64,000 bases of DNA, from positions 2,542,001 to 2,606,000 of the forward strand of contig NZ_CP109467.1 in assembly GCF_036227325.1 (NCBI RefSeq). Reading direction: 5' to 3'. Of the stretch, positions 25,994-34,644 are shown piece by piece (position 1 is the stretch's first letter; every line of letters starts with the position of its first letter). The translations under genes and the position numbers were made by a program. This DNA is from Streptomyces sp. NBC_01465. GTDB lineage: Bacteria > Actinomycetota > Actinomycetes > Streptomycetales > Streptomycetaceae. The notes beneath the pieces are model-generated. The model saw only the letters and a program-made list of their open reading frames with translations. It was not told the DNA's origin and made no database searches.

Positions 25994-28171
25994 TCAGTCC
26001 CTCCTGCCGACGCGGGCGGCGAGCTGCTGGTCGCCGGTCTTGGCCGGGGCCTTGTTCGAGTTCGGGTCGTAGTCGGTGATCTTCGGGGAGTCGATCGAGC
26101 CGTCCGTGGCGATCTTGGGGAGGGACGTCTGAGGCGTGGGCAGCAGGGCCTTCTTGTTGTCGACGGAGCCGTCGGACTGGACGCCGTACAGCCCGCTGTA
26201 GATGTTGCGGATCGCCTCACCTGAGGCGCCGGAACCCGTACCGGCCTGGGAGATCGTCATGATCACCGTGTAGTCCTTGCTGTACGTGGCGAGCCATGAC
26301 GTCGTCTGCTTGCCGTACACCTCGGCGGTACCGGTCTTGGCGTGCAGCTCGATCTTGTCCTGCGGCCAGCCCTGGAACTTCCAGGCGGCGGTACCGCTGG
26401 TGACGACACCCGCGAGGGCCTTGTCCATGCCCTTGAGCGTGGCCTTGCTGACCGGGAGCTTGGCCTTGACCTTCGGCTTGATCTCCTGGACGGTCTTGCC
26501 GTCGGCGCTGATGATCGCCTTGCCGATGGTCGGGACGTGCTCGGTGCCGCCGTTGGCGAGGGCGCCGTAGATCATCGCCATCTGGACCGGGGTGACGAGG
26601 GTGTCGCCCTGGCCGATGGAGTAGTTGATCGAGTCGCCCTCGCGCATCTTGTTGCCTTCGAGGCAGTTCTCGTACGCGATCTGCTCGACGTAGGTGCCGT
26701 TCTTCTTGCCCTGCTGGCACCAGATGTTCTTGTTCGCCTTCCAGAAGCTCTGCTTCCACTGGCGGTCGGGGACGCGGCCGGTGACCTCGTTGGGGAGGTC
26801 GACGCCGGTCTCCTGGCCGAGCCCGAACTGGTGGGCGGCCTTGTAGAAGAAGTCCTTGGGCTCACCCTTCTTCGGGTTGATGCCGCCGTCCTTCTTCCAC
26901 TCGCGGTCGGCGAGGCCGTAGAAGACGGTGTCGCAGGAGACTTCCAGGGCGCGGCCGAGCGAGATGGGGCCGAAGTTCTCGCCCTCGAAGTTCTTGAAGA
27001 CCTGGTTGCCCACCGAGTAGGAGCTGGTGCAGGGGTAGCCGCCGTCCCACACGTATCCGGCCTCGACCGCGGCGGCCGTGGAGACCACCTTGAAGGTCGA
27101 ACCGGGCGCGGACTGACCCTGTATGGCCCGGTTGAGGAGCGGGTAGTTGGAGCTCTTGCTGGTGAGCTTGGCGTAGTCCTTGGCGGAGATGCCGCCGACC
27201 CAGGCGTTCGGGTCGTACGTCGGCGCGGAGGCCATGGCGACGATGCGGCCGGTCTTGGCCTCCATGACGATGGCGGCGCCGGAGTCGGCCTTGTAGTTGG
27301 TGCCGGTGAGCTTGTCGAACTGCTTGCGGGCTTCCTTCATCGCGTAGTTCAGCTCGTACTCGGTCAGCGCCTGGACGCGGGCGTCGATCGAGGTGACGAC
27401 GTTGGACCCGGCCTGCGCCTTGTCGCTGTCGGCCTCGCCGATGACCCGGCCCAGGTTGTCGACCTCGTAACGGGTGACACCCGCCTTGCCGCGCAGCTCC
27501 TTGTCGTACGTGCGCTCCAGGCCGGAGCGGCCGACCTGGTCGGAGCGCAGATAGGGCGACTCGGTGTCCTTGGCCTTGGTGATCTCGTCGTCGGTGACGG
27601 GCGAGAGGTAGCCGAGGACCTGCGAGGTGTTGGCCTTGCCGGGCGAGGTGTAGCGGCGCACGGCGGTGGGGTCGGCGGAGATGCCGGGGAAGTCCTCGGA
27701 GCGCTCGCGGATCTGCAGGGACTGCTGGGTGGTGGCCTCGTCGGTGATGGGGATCGGCTGGTACGGGGAGCCGTTCCAGCAGGGCTTGGGGGTCTTGGAG
27801 TCGCAGAGGCGGACCTTGTCCATGACGTCCTTGGGCTTCATCTTCAGGACCCCGGCGAGGCGGGTGAGGACGGCCTTGCCGTCGTCCTTCATCTTCAGCA
27901 GCTCGGTGCGGGACGCGGTGACGACGAGGCGGGTCTCGTTGTCGGCGAGCGGCACACCGCGGGAGTCGAGGATGGAGCCGCGTACGGCGGGCTGGACGAC
28001 CTGCTGGACGTGGTTGTTCTTGGCCTCGTCGGTGTACTCCTGGCCGTTGCGGACCTGGAGGTACCAGAGGCGGCCGCCGAGGGTGAGGAGGAGGGAGAAG
28101 ACGAGGATCTGGATGACGACGAGCCGGATCTGGACCCTTGAGGTCCGCCCGGTTTCGGGGATGTTGGTCAC
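25994..28171 (-). CDS. mrdA: Penicillin-binding protein 2, class B transpeptidase
   Basis: Cross-links peptidoglycan together with RodA in the Mre complex. The GTG at 28171 overlaps the mreD stop as GTGA; a longer in-frame reading upstream overlaps mreD completely and is not real. 725 residues: one membrane anchor at about 13-38, the PBP dimer region (RGSILDSRGVPLADN, 64-78), and the transpeptidase domain with the active Ser358 in STFK, SCD (412-414) in place of SxN, and KTGTAEV near 640. Full length for an actinobacterial PBP2. Confidence 0.95.
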   Translation of the reverse strand: MTNIPETGRTSRVQIRLVVIQILVFSLLLTLGGRLWYLQVRNGQEYTDEAKNNHVQQVVQPAVRGSILDSRGVPLADNETRLVVTASRTELLKMKDDGKAVLTRLAGVLKMKPKDVMDKVRLCDSKTPKPCWNGSPYQPIPITDEATTQQSLQIRERSEDFPGISADPTAVRRYTSPGKANTSQVLGYLSPVTDDEITKAKDTESPYLRSDQVGRSGLERTYDKELRGKAGVTRYEVDNLGRVIGEADSDKAQAGSNVVTSIDARVQALTEYELNYAMKEARKQFDKLTGTNYKADSGAAIVMEAKTGRIVAMASAPTYDPNAWVGGISAKDYAKLTSKSSNYPLLNRAIQGQSAPGSTFKVVSTAAAVEAGYVWDGGYPCTSSYSVGNQVFKNFEGENFGPISLGRALEVSCDTVFYGLADREWKKDGGINPKKGEPKDFFYKAAHQFGLGQETGVDLPNEVTGRVPDRQWKQSFWKANKNIWCQQGKKNGTYVEQIAYENCLEGNKMREGDSINYSIGQGDTLVTPVQMAMIYGALANGGTEHVPTIGKAIISADGKTVQEIKPKVKAKLPVSKATLKGMDKALAGVVTSGTAAWKFQGWPQDKIELHAKTGTAEVYGKQTTSWLATYSKDYTVIMTISQAGTGSGASGEAIRNIYSGLYGVQSDGSVDNKKALLPTPQTSLPKIATDGSIDSPKITDYDPNSNKAPAKTGDQQLAARVGRRD

Positions 28172-28836
28172 AGGCGCTTGACCCCCTTGATGCGTCCGGC
28201 CTTGGCCGCACGGGACTTGGCGGCCTTCATCCGGAGTCCCCCGCGCTGGTTGCCGATCCGCAGACCCGTTCCCGCCGAGGAGATCCAGCCGGAGGCGACG
28301 TTGCTGCCGCCGCCCTGGGTGTCGGCGAGCGGGTCGTTCTCGGCGCGTCTGGCCAGCGCCATGATGAACGGAACGGTGAAGGGTGCGAGCAGCAGGTCGT
28401 AGACCGCCGCGCTGAACAGCAGTGAGCCGAGGCCCACATGGCGGGCCGCCGTGTCGCCGACGAGGGCGCCCACACCGGCGTACAGCAGGGTGGTGCCGAT
28501 CGCGGCGGCGACCACGACGATCATCGGTACGGTCGCGGACCGCATCCGGCCGTTCTCGGGCTTGGCGAGTCCGGCGAGGTAGCCGATCACGCACAGCACG
28601 AGCGCGTAGCGCCCGGCGGCGTGGTCGGCGGGTGGGGCGAGGTCGGCGAGGAGGCCTGCGCCGAAGCCGATGAGGGCGCCCGCGACGTGTCCGTAGACCA
28701 TGGCCAGACCGAGGACGGTCAGCAGGAGCAGGTCCGGTACGGCGCCGGGGAGTTGGAGTCGGGCGAGCACGCTCACCTGGATCACCAGGGCGACCACCAC
28801 CAGCGTGGCCGAGAGCAGCATCCGGTTGACACGCAT
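28168..28836 (-). CDS. mreD: Rod shape-determining protein MreD
   Basis: Inner-membrane component of the Mre complex, 222 residues with about five membrane segments (MLLSATLVVVALVIQVSVLARL, cut here by a short LPGAVPD loop, then LLLLTVLGLAMVYGHVAGA). The C-terminal 65 residues are charged and end in KAAKSRAAKAGRIKG, which is longer than in Gram-negatives and may contact partners. AGGAGCT lies before the ATG; the stop overlaps the mrdA GTG. Confidence 0.93.
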   Translation of the reverse strand: MRVNRMLLSATLVVVALVIQVSVLARLQLPGAVPDLLLLTVLGLAMVYGHVAGALIGFGAGLLADLAPPADHAAGRYALVLCVIGYLAGLAKPENGRMRSATVPMIVVVAAAIGTTLLYAGVGALVGDTAARHVGLGSLLFSAAVYDLLLAPFTVPFIMALARRAENDPLADTQGGGSNVASGWISSAGTGLRIGNQRGGLRMKAAKSRAAKAGRIKGVKRL

Positions 28837-28848
28837 ACGGATCAGCTC

Positions 28849-29784
28849 CTACTGCTGGGGGTACGAGGCGCCACCGGAGGGCGTCGCCGTGACGGTGACG
28901 GTCGGCGTGGGCTTCGGCTTCTCGGGCTTCTTGGGCAGGACTTCGTCGCGCGGGTTGGTGCGCGGGGCGGTGACGACGACGCCGACGATGTCGAGCTTGG
29001 TGAAGCCGACGTACGGCCGCACGTAGATCGTGCGGGTCAGGTCGCCGCCCGAGGGGTCGACGCGGGTGACCACACCGACGGGGACGCCGGGGACGAAGGG
29101 CTTGTCGGCCTGCGAGCCGAAGGTGACGAGGCGGTCGCCGGGCTTGACCCGGGCCTTGCCGTTGAGGAGTTGGACGGAGAGCGGGCGGTCGCCCTGGCCG
29201 GTGGCGAAGCCGAGTTCGTCGGTGTTCTCCATCCGGGTGCCGACGGTGAAGTCCGGGTCGTTGGCGAGCAGGACGGTTGCCGTGGAGGGGCCGACGGTGG
29301 TGACGCGGCCGACGAGTCCGTCGCCGTTCAGTACGGTCATGTCGCGCAGGATGCCGTCGTCGGATCCGGCGTCGATGGTGACGGTCCAGGAGAAGCCCTG
29401 GGCCGCTCCTATGGCGATGACCTGGGCACCCTTGATGCCGTACTGGCCTTCGCCCGCGGTCTTGAGCATGGTGTCGAACTGGCGCAGCCGGCTGCGGTTC
29501 CGGTCGTCGCTGCCGAGCTTCTCCTTCAGAGCGGCGTTCTCACGCTCCAGTGCGGAGATGCGGTTGTGGCGCTCTCCGGAGTCCCGTACGGCGCCGATCG
29601 CGTTGCCCACCGGGTCGACCGCGGAGGCGACGCCCTTCTCGACCGGCCCGAAGACGGTGGCGGCGGCCTGCCGGGCGCCGTCGACCGGTGAGTCCTCGCC
29701 GCCTCGGATGTCCACTGTGATCAGCGCGAACGCGATGGCGATCAGCAGCACCAGGAGCAGACGGCTCTCTCGTGTGTCCCTCAC
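28849..29784 (-). CDS. mreC: Rod shape-determining protein MreC
   Basis: Bitopic scaffold linking MreB to PBP2 and RodA. The 311-residue protein starts with GTG at 29784: RDTRESR, one membrane segment (LLLVLLIAIAFALITV), then a coiled coil (HNRISALERENAALKEKL) and the double beta-barrel domain (GAQVIAIGAAQGFSWTV, GDGLVGRVTTVG, FVPGVPVGVVTRV). The last 40 residues are Pro/Thr/Lys-rich. The ribosome site GAGGAAGG is 14 bases from the GTG, rather far, so the start is likely but not certain. It follows mreB by 112 bases. Confidence 0.93.
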   Translation of the reverse strand: MRDTRESRLLLVLLIAIAFALITVDIRGGEDSPVDGARQAAATVFGPVEKGVASAVDPVGNAIGAVRDSGERHNRISALERENAALKEKLGSDDRNRSRLRQFDTMLKTAGEGQYGIKGAQVIAIGAAQGFSWTVTIDAGSDDGILRDMTVLNGDGLVGRVTTVGPSTATVLLANDPDFTVGTRMENTDELGFATGQGDRPLSVQLLNGKARVKPGDRLVTFGSQADKPFVPGVPVGVVTRVDPSGGDLTRTIYVRPYVGFTKLDIVGVVVTAPRTNPRDEVLPKKPEKPKPTPTVTVTATPSGGASYPQQ

Positions 29785-29896
29785 GTGCGGAGGCCGTGCC
29801 TTCCTCGTCGGGGTCGTTGTGCACTTTTGTATATCAACGATCCGCCGTACGAGGAGGCAGTGCCCCATACGGCGGACCGGTGTGTTCCGTTGACCG

Positions 29897-30916
29897 CTAC
29901 CTGCGGGGCTGCGCGTCCAGGACCTGCTGCAGCGCCTCGAACTCCTCGACACACTTGCCGGATCCGAGCGCGACGGAGTCGAGCGGGTCCTCGGCGATGT
30001 GGATCGGCATGCCCGTCTCGTGGCGCAGCCGCTCGTCGAGTCCGCGCAGCAGGGCGCCGCCGCCGGTCAGGACGATGCCGCGGTCCATGACGTCGCCGGA
30101 GAGCTCCGGCGGGCACTTGTCGAGGGTCGTCTTCACCGCGTCGACGATCGCGTTGACGGGCTCCTCGATGGCCTTGCGGACCTCGGCGGCCGAGATGACG
30201 ACGGTCTTGGGGAGTCCGGAGACGAGGTCGCGGCCACGGATCTCGGTGTGCTCGTCCTTGTCCAGGTCGAAGGCCGAGCCGATCGTGATCTTGATCTGTT
30301 CGGCGGTGCGCTCACCGAGGAGGAGCGAGTACTCCTTCTTGATGTGCTGGATGATCGCGTTGTCCAGCTCGTCGCCGGCGACGCGGATCGACTGTGCCGT
30401 GACGATTCCGCCGAGCGAGATCACGGCGACCTCGGTGGTGCCGCCGCCGATGTCGACCACCATGTTGCCGGTGGCCTCGTGGACCGGCAGGCCCGAGCCG
30501 ATGGCCGCGGCCATGGGCTCTTCGATGATGTGCACCTGGCGGGCGCCGGCCTGGGTGGAGGCCTCGATGACGGCGCGGCGCTCGACTCCGGTGATGCCGC
30601 TGGGCACACAGACGACGACGCGCGGGCGGGCCAGGTAGCGACGCTTGTGGATCTTGAGGATGAAGTAGCGGAGCATCCGCTCGGTGATCTCGAAGTCGGC
30701 GATCACGCCGTCCTTCAGCGGCCGCACGGCAACGATGTTGCCCGGCGTACGGCCGATCATCTTCTTCGCCTCGGAGCCGACCGCGAGGATTCCGCCGGTG
30801 TTGGTGTTGATGGCGACGACGGAGGGCTCATTGAGAACGATCCCTCGACCTCTGACGTACACCAGCGTGTTGGCAGTCCCGAGGTCGATAGCCATGTCAC
30901 GGCCGATGAACGACAT
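29897..30916 (-). CDS. mreB: Rod shape-determining protein MreB
   Basis: Actin-like filament protein; in Streptomyces it acts mainly in sporulation septa and spore wall thickening. I start at the ATG at 30916 because GAGGGAA lies 8 bases upstream, giving 339 residues; an ATG eight codons upstream is possible. Actin-fold motifs: [15 protein letters not shown] (phosphate 1), [16 protein letters not shown] (phosphate 2), [14 protein letters not shown], and [14 protein letters not shown] (adenosine). It heads the mreB-mreC-mreD-mrdA-rodA series. The 290 bases upstream up to ndk hold the ndk terminator and presumably the mre promoter, which I could not pin down. Confidence 0.97.
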   Translation of the reverse strand: MSFIGRDMAIDLGTANTLVYVRGRGIVLNEPSVVAINTNTGGILAVGSEAKKMIGRTPGNIVAVRPLKDGVIADFEITERMLRYFILKIHKRRYLARPRVVVCVPSGITGVERRAVIEASTQAGARQVHIIEEPMAAAIGSGLPVHEATGNMVVDIGGGTTEVAVISLGGIVTAQSIRVAGDELDNAIIQHIKKEYSLLLGERTAEQIKITIGSAFDLDKDEHTEIRGRDLVSGLPKTVVISAAEVRKAIEEPVNAIVDAVKTTLDKCPPELSGDVMDRGIVLTGGGALLRGLDERLRHETGMPIHIAEDPLDSVALGSGKCVEEFEALQQVLDAQPRR

Positions 30917-31147
30917 TTTCGAGTTCCCTCTGTTCCCCATGAGGATGCGTCGGGCCTTCCCAAGTGGAGCGATTGGCTTTTTTGGTAGGCGAAGCGGGCG
31001 CTGCGGGCTTGAAGACCCCATCGTAGTGCGGCCGGTACGACCGCGGCGCGAGGGTCCTTCGCCAGGTGGACGGAACGAGTGCCCGCCTCCACCATGGTGA
31101 CGCTGTGTCGGAGGGATGCGTTCCCGGATTCGTCATTCATATGCCGA

Positions 31148-31175
31148 GGGGCGACCGAATTAATTCGGTCGCCCC
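31148..31175 (-). terminator. Terminator after ndk
   Basis: 28-bp perfect palindrome (arms ggggcgaccgaat / attcggtcgcccc), 31 bases past the ndk stop. Confidence 0.8.
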
Positions 31176-31206
31176 AGGTCATGAGCGCTATATGGCTGAC
31201 GTTCCG

Positions 31207-31620
31207 TCAGGAAGAGGAAGGGAAGAAGATCTTCAGTTCTCGCTCTGCGGACTCCTCGGAGTCCGAGGCGTGGATGAGGTTCTCCCGGACGATGGTCCCG
31301 AAATCCCCACGAATGGAGCCAGGCGCCGCGGCGATCGGGTCGGTCGGGCCGGCCAGGGCGCGGACGCCCTCGATGACGCGCTCGCCCTCGACGACGAGGG
31401 CGACGATCGGACCCGACGCCATGAACTCGACCAGGGGCTCGTAGAAAGGCTTGCCCTTGTGCTCGCCGTAGTGCGCTTCCAGGGTGTCCTGGTCCAGGGT
31501 GCGCAGCTCCAGCGCGGAGATCGTCCAGTTCGCCTTGCGCTCGATGCGGCCGATGACCTCGCCGATCAGACCACGGCGTACGGTGTCCGGCTTGAGCAGG
31601 ACGAGAGTGCGCTGGCTCAC
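31207..31620 (-). CDS. ndk: Nucleoside diphosphate kinase
   Basis: Transfers the gamma phosphate between NTPs and NDPs through a phosphohistidine. 137 residues: RTLVLLKPDTVRRGLIGEVIGRIE at the N-terminus, FYEPLVEFMASGPIVALVVEGE, and the active His in NLIHASDSEESAERE. GTG start at 31620 with AAGGAG upstream. Follows the DUF4233 gene by 63 bases. Confidence 0.98.
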   Translation of the reverse strand: MSQRTLVLLKPDTVRRGLIGEVIGRIERKANWTISALELRTLDQDTLEAHYGEHKGKPFYEPLVEFMASGPIVALVVEGERVIEGVRALAGPTDPIAAAPGSIRGDFGTIVRENLIHASDSEESAERELKIFFPSSS

Positions 31621-31683
31621 GGTGCGGGCTCCTTCAGGTGCGGTGTGCGGATCTAGAGGCTACAGGGCGTCACCCTGCACCCA

Positions 31684-32034
31684 TTACGCAGCGTCAGGTT
31701 CGGCGGAAGCCTGTGCGGCCCAGCGGGCCTTGGCCTCGTCGATCTTTCGGCCGTAGTGCACCGACGCCCACCACAGGCCTGCGAAGACCGCGCCCAGGAT
31801 GAACATCGTCGGGACCACGAAGCCGCTCGCGATCAGGCCGATCTGCAGGACCCAGCCGATCTGGATCGCGCCCGGGCGGCTCAGCATTCCGCAGAGCAGG
31901 ACCGAGAGCAGCATCGCGATGCCGCAGACCGTCCAGACCACCGCGTCCGAGATGTCGCCCTTCATGGCGACCAGGCCCGCGAAGCCGATGACGAAGAATT
32001 CGCCGATCAGTGTGGATGCACAGAGTGTGCGCAT
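31684..32034 (-). CDS. DUF4233 membrane protein
   Basis: 116 residues with four predicted membrane segments (for example GEFFVIGFAGLVAM, VVWTVCGIAMLLSVLLCGML, QIGWVLQIGLIASGFVVP, MFILGAVFAGLWWASVHYG) and a short charged C-terminus. DUF4233 proteins are regularly found just after folC in actinobacteria; the function is unknown. The ATG follows the folC stop by 4 bases with GGGGAGGGG upstream inside folC, so translation is coupled. Confidence 0.88.
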   Translation of the reverse strand: MRTLCASTLIGEFFVIGFAGLVAMKGDISDAVVWTVCGIAMLLSVLLCGMLSRPGAIQIGWVLQIGLIASGFVVPTMFILGAVFAGLWWASVHYGRKIDEAKARWAAQASAEPDAA

Positions 32035-32038
32035 GGGA

Positions 32039-33538
32039 TCAGCCCCTCCCCAGGAGCAGCCGGGCCTCGCCGACCGTGATGACCGAGCCGGTGACCAGGA
32101 CGCCCGCCCCCGCGTACTCGTCCTCTTCCTCCGCGAGGGTGATCGCCGCTTCCAGGGCGTCGTCCAGGCGGGGTTCGACGACGACGCGCTCGTCGCCGAA
32201 GACCTCGACGGCGATCGCGGCGAGGTCGTCCGCGTTCATCGCGCGGGGTGTGGAGTTCTGCGTGACGACGATCTCCGCGAAGATCGGCTCGAAGGCTTCA
32301 AGGAGGCCGCGCACGTCCTTGTCGCCGCTGGCCCCGACCACGCCGATCAGGCGCGAGAAGTTGAACGCCTCCGTGATGCCCGCCGCCGTGACCGCAGCGC
32401 CCGCCGGGTTGTGCGCGGCGTCCAGGACGACGGTGGGCGAGCGGCGTACGACCTCCAGGCGGCCCGGCGACGTCACCGAGGCGAAGGCCTTGCGGACCGT
32501 CTCGATGTCGAGCGCGCCGGCCTGGTGGGCGCCGATGCCGAAGAACGCCTCGACCGCGGCGAGGGCAACGGCCGCGTTGTGCGCCTGGTGGGCTCCGTAG
32601 AGGGGGAGGAAGATCTCCTCGTACTCGCCGCCGAGGCCCCGCAGCGTCAACTGCTGGCCGCCGACCGCGATCTCGCGGGTCGTGACGCCGAACTCCATGC
32701 CCTCGCGGGCGACCGTGGCGTTGGCCTCGACGGCCTTCTTCAGCATCACCTGGGCGGCGTCCACCGGCTGCTGGGCCAGGATGACCGTCGCGTCCTGCTT
32801 GATGATTCCGGACTTCTCGACGGCGATCTCGCCAGGCGTGTTGCCCAGGCGGTCGGTGTGGTCGAGGGAGATGGGGGTGACGACGGCGACCGACGACTCG
32901 ATGACGTTGGTGGCGTCCCAGCTGCCGCCCATGCCGACCTCGACGACCGCGACATCCACGGGCGCGTCCGCGAAGGCCGCGTACGCCATGCCCGTGAGCG
33001 CCTCGAAGAAGGAGAGGCGGTGCTCCTGGGAGGCGTCCGTCATCTCCACGTACGGCTTGATGTCCTCGAACGTTTCGATGAACCGCTCGGCCGAGATCGG
33101 CACACCGTCCAGGCTGATGCGCTCGGTGATCGACTGGACGTGCGGCGAGGTGTAGCGGCCGGTGCGCAGGTGGAAGGCGCCGAGCAGCGTCTCGATCATG
33201 CGGGCCGTCGACGTCTTGCCGTTGGTGCCGGTGATGTGGATGGAGGGGTACGCCTTGTGGGGCTCGCCCAGGACGTCGAGCAGCGCTTCCATCCGTACGA
33301 GGGAGGGGTCGAGCTTCGTCTCGGGCCAGCGGCCGAGCAGCTCCTGCTCCACCGCGCGCAGCGCCTTGTCGACCTCGGGGTCGGCCGGTCGGGCCGGGAC
33401 CTGGTCGCCCTGGGGGGCGCCGGACTGCGTGCGCAGCGTACGGCTGCCCGCCTCGATCACCGCCAGGTCGGGATCGCGGTTGGTCTCTGCGTCGACGATC
33501 TCGTCGAACCTGTCGTCCATGGGCTCTGGCTCACTCAC
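32039..33538 (-). CDS. folC: Dihydrofolate/folylpolyglutamate synthase
   Basis: Adds Glu to dihydropteroate and then to folates, ATP-dependent. From the GTG at 33538 the protein is 499 residues; an ATG six codons later and an in-frame ATG at 33601 are alternatives, and no start has a good ribosome site. Mur-ligase motifs: the P-loop ITGTNGKTSTARMIE, YTSPHVQSITERI, VEVGMGGSWDATNV, and VLDAAHNPAGAAV. Long N-terminal extension (DAETNRDPDLAVIEAGSRTLR) as in other Streptomyces. Divergent from the mreB-like gene; a DevR-like palindrome lies between them. Confidence 0.93.
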   Translation of the reverse strand: MSEPEPMDDRFDEIVDAETNRDPDLAVIEAGSRTLRTQSGAPQGDQVPARPADPEVDKALRAVEQELLGRWPETKLDPSLVRMEALLDVLGEPHKAYPSIHITGTNGKTSTARMIETLLGAFHLRTGRYTSPHVQSITERISLDGVPISAERFIETFEDIKPYVEMTDASQEHRLSFFEALTGMAYAAFADAPVDVAVVEVGMGGSWDATNVIESSVAVVTPISLDHTDRLGNTPGEIAVEKSGIIKQDATVILAQQPVDAAQVMLKKAVEANATVAREGMEFGVTTREIAVGGQQLTLRGLGGEYEEIFLPLYGAHQAHNAAVALAAVEAFFGIGAHQAGALDIETVRKAFASVTSPGRLEVVRRSPTVVLDAAHNPAGAAVTAAGITEAFNFSRLIGVVGASGDKDVRGLLEAFEPIFAEIVVTQNSTPRAMNADDLAAIAVEVFGDERVVVEPRLDDALEAAITLAEEEDEYAGAGVLVTGSVITVGEARLLLGRG

Positions 33539-33576
33539 GTGCCCCAGTCTACGGAGCCCCTCGGACAGTCGAGGTC

Positions 33577-33590
33577 GGGACCAAAGTCCC
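33577..33590. promoter_or_regulatory. DevR/DosR/OsdR-like palindrome before the mreB-like gene
   Basis: gggaccaaagtccc matches 13 of 14 positions of the DosR core GGGACTWWAGTCCC as I remember it. It lies 37 bases before the ATG of the mreB-like gene and 38 bases before folC. Confidence 0.6.
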
Positions 33591-33627
33591 ACGCGTTTCA
33601 CAGCATCGCCAGGCAGACTGGTCGATC

Positions 33628-34635
33628 ATGGACATAGGTATCGATCTCGGCACTGCCAATACGCTGCTCTACGCCCGCGGCCAGGGGATCGTGCTCAACG
33701 AACCGTCGGTGGTCGCGGTTCAGGGGGACAGCCGCAAAGCCCTGTCGGTGGGCACCGAGGCCAAGGAGACCATCGGGCGGACGCCCGGTTCGATCACCGC
33801 GATCCGGCCGCTGCGGGACGGCGTGATCTCCGACTACGAGGCCGCCGAGGAGATGATCAGGCACTTCGTACGGAAGGCCGTGCCCGGACGGCGGCCGAGG
33901 ACCCGGATGGTGGTCTGCGTGCCCAGCGGGGTGACGCCGGTGGAGCGCCGCGCGATCGTGCACGCCTCGCAGCGGGCCGGGGCGAAGTCCGTGCATCTGA
34001 TCGAGGAGCCGATGGCGGCGGCGATCGGGGCGGGGCTGCCGGTGTCGGATCCGCGCGGGTCGATGGTGGTCGACATCGGCGGCGGGACGACGGAGGTGGC
34101 GGTGATCTCGCTGGGCGGGATCGTCACGTCGCAGTCGCTGCGGGTGGGCGGCGACCGGCTGGACGCGGCGATCACGGATTACGTACGCAAGGAGCACGGG
34201 CTCCTGATCGGCGAGCGGACCGCCGAGGACGTGAAGGTGGCGATCGGCTCGGCGTGGCCGGTGCCGGGCAACGCCGAGTTGGAGGAGCTGACCTTCACGG
34301 TGCGCGGGCGCGAGAAGGTGCGCGGGCTGCCGAAGACCGTGGATCTGCGGTCCAGGGAGGTGCGTTCGGCGCTGGACGAGCCGGTGGAGGCGATCATCGC
34401 GGCGGTGCGGGCGACGCTGGAGGAGTGTCCGCCGGAGCTCTCGGGCGATGTCATGGAGTACGGGATCGTGCTGACCGGGGGCGGTGCGCTGCTTCCGGGT
34501 CTCGATCTGCGGATGGCGTCGGCGACCGGGATTCCGGTGTTCGTGGCGGACGACCCGCTGGACTGTGTGGTGCTGGGCGCGGGGAAGTGCGCGGAGGACT
34601 TCGAGGGGCTGGAGAAGGTGCTGCGGGCGGCGTAA
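33628..34635 (+). CDS. Second MreB-like actin homologue
   Basis: Full-length 335-residue MreB/Mbl-type protein, clearly different from the locus MreB at 29897-30916. It keeps [21 protein letters not shown] (4-24, shown here as two overlapping pieces: [14 protein letters not shown] and YARGQGIV), [30 protein letters not shown] and [14 protein letters not shown], so nucleotide binding should be intact. It lacks the N-terminal SFIGRD membrane-contact-like peptide and starts directly at the first strand. Streptomyces are known to carry extra mreB paralogues (mbl and others); this one opens the block between folC and valS and has a DevR-like box in its promoter, so stress or dormancy expression is plausible. 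The adjacent convergent gene is a sensor kinase. Confidence 0.9.
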   Translation: MDIGIDLGTANTLLYARGQGIVLNEPSVVAVQGDSRKALSVGTEAKETIGRTPGSITAIRPLRDGVISDYEAAEEMIRHFVRKAVPGRRPRTRMVVCVPSGVTPVERRAIVHASQRAGAKSVHLIEEPMAAAIGAGLPVSDPRGSMVVDIGGGTTEVAVISLGGIVTSQSLRVGGDRLDAAITDYVRKEHGLLIGERTAEDVKVAIGSAWPVPGNAELEELTFTVRGREKVRGLPKTVDLRSREVRSALDEPVEAIIAAVRATLEECPPELSGDVMEYGIVLTGGGALLPGLDLRMASATGIPVFVADDPLDCVVLGAGKCAEDFEGLEKVLRAA

Positions 34636-34644
34636 CTGCCGTGC

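Noticed and set aside
28172..28594. Longer N-terminus for PBP2
   Set aside because: It would lie wholly inside mreD and add a soluble Arg-rich stretch before the membrane anchor; the GTG overlapping the mreD stop fits the family.
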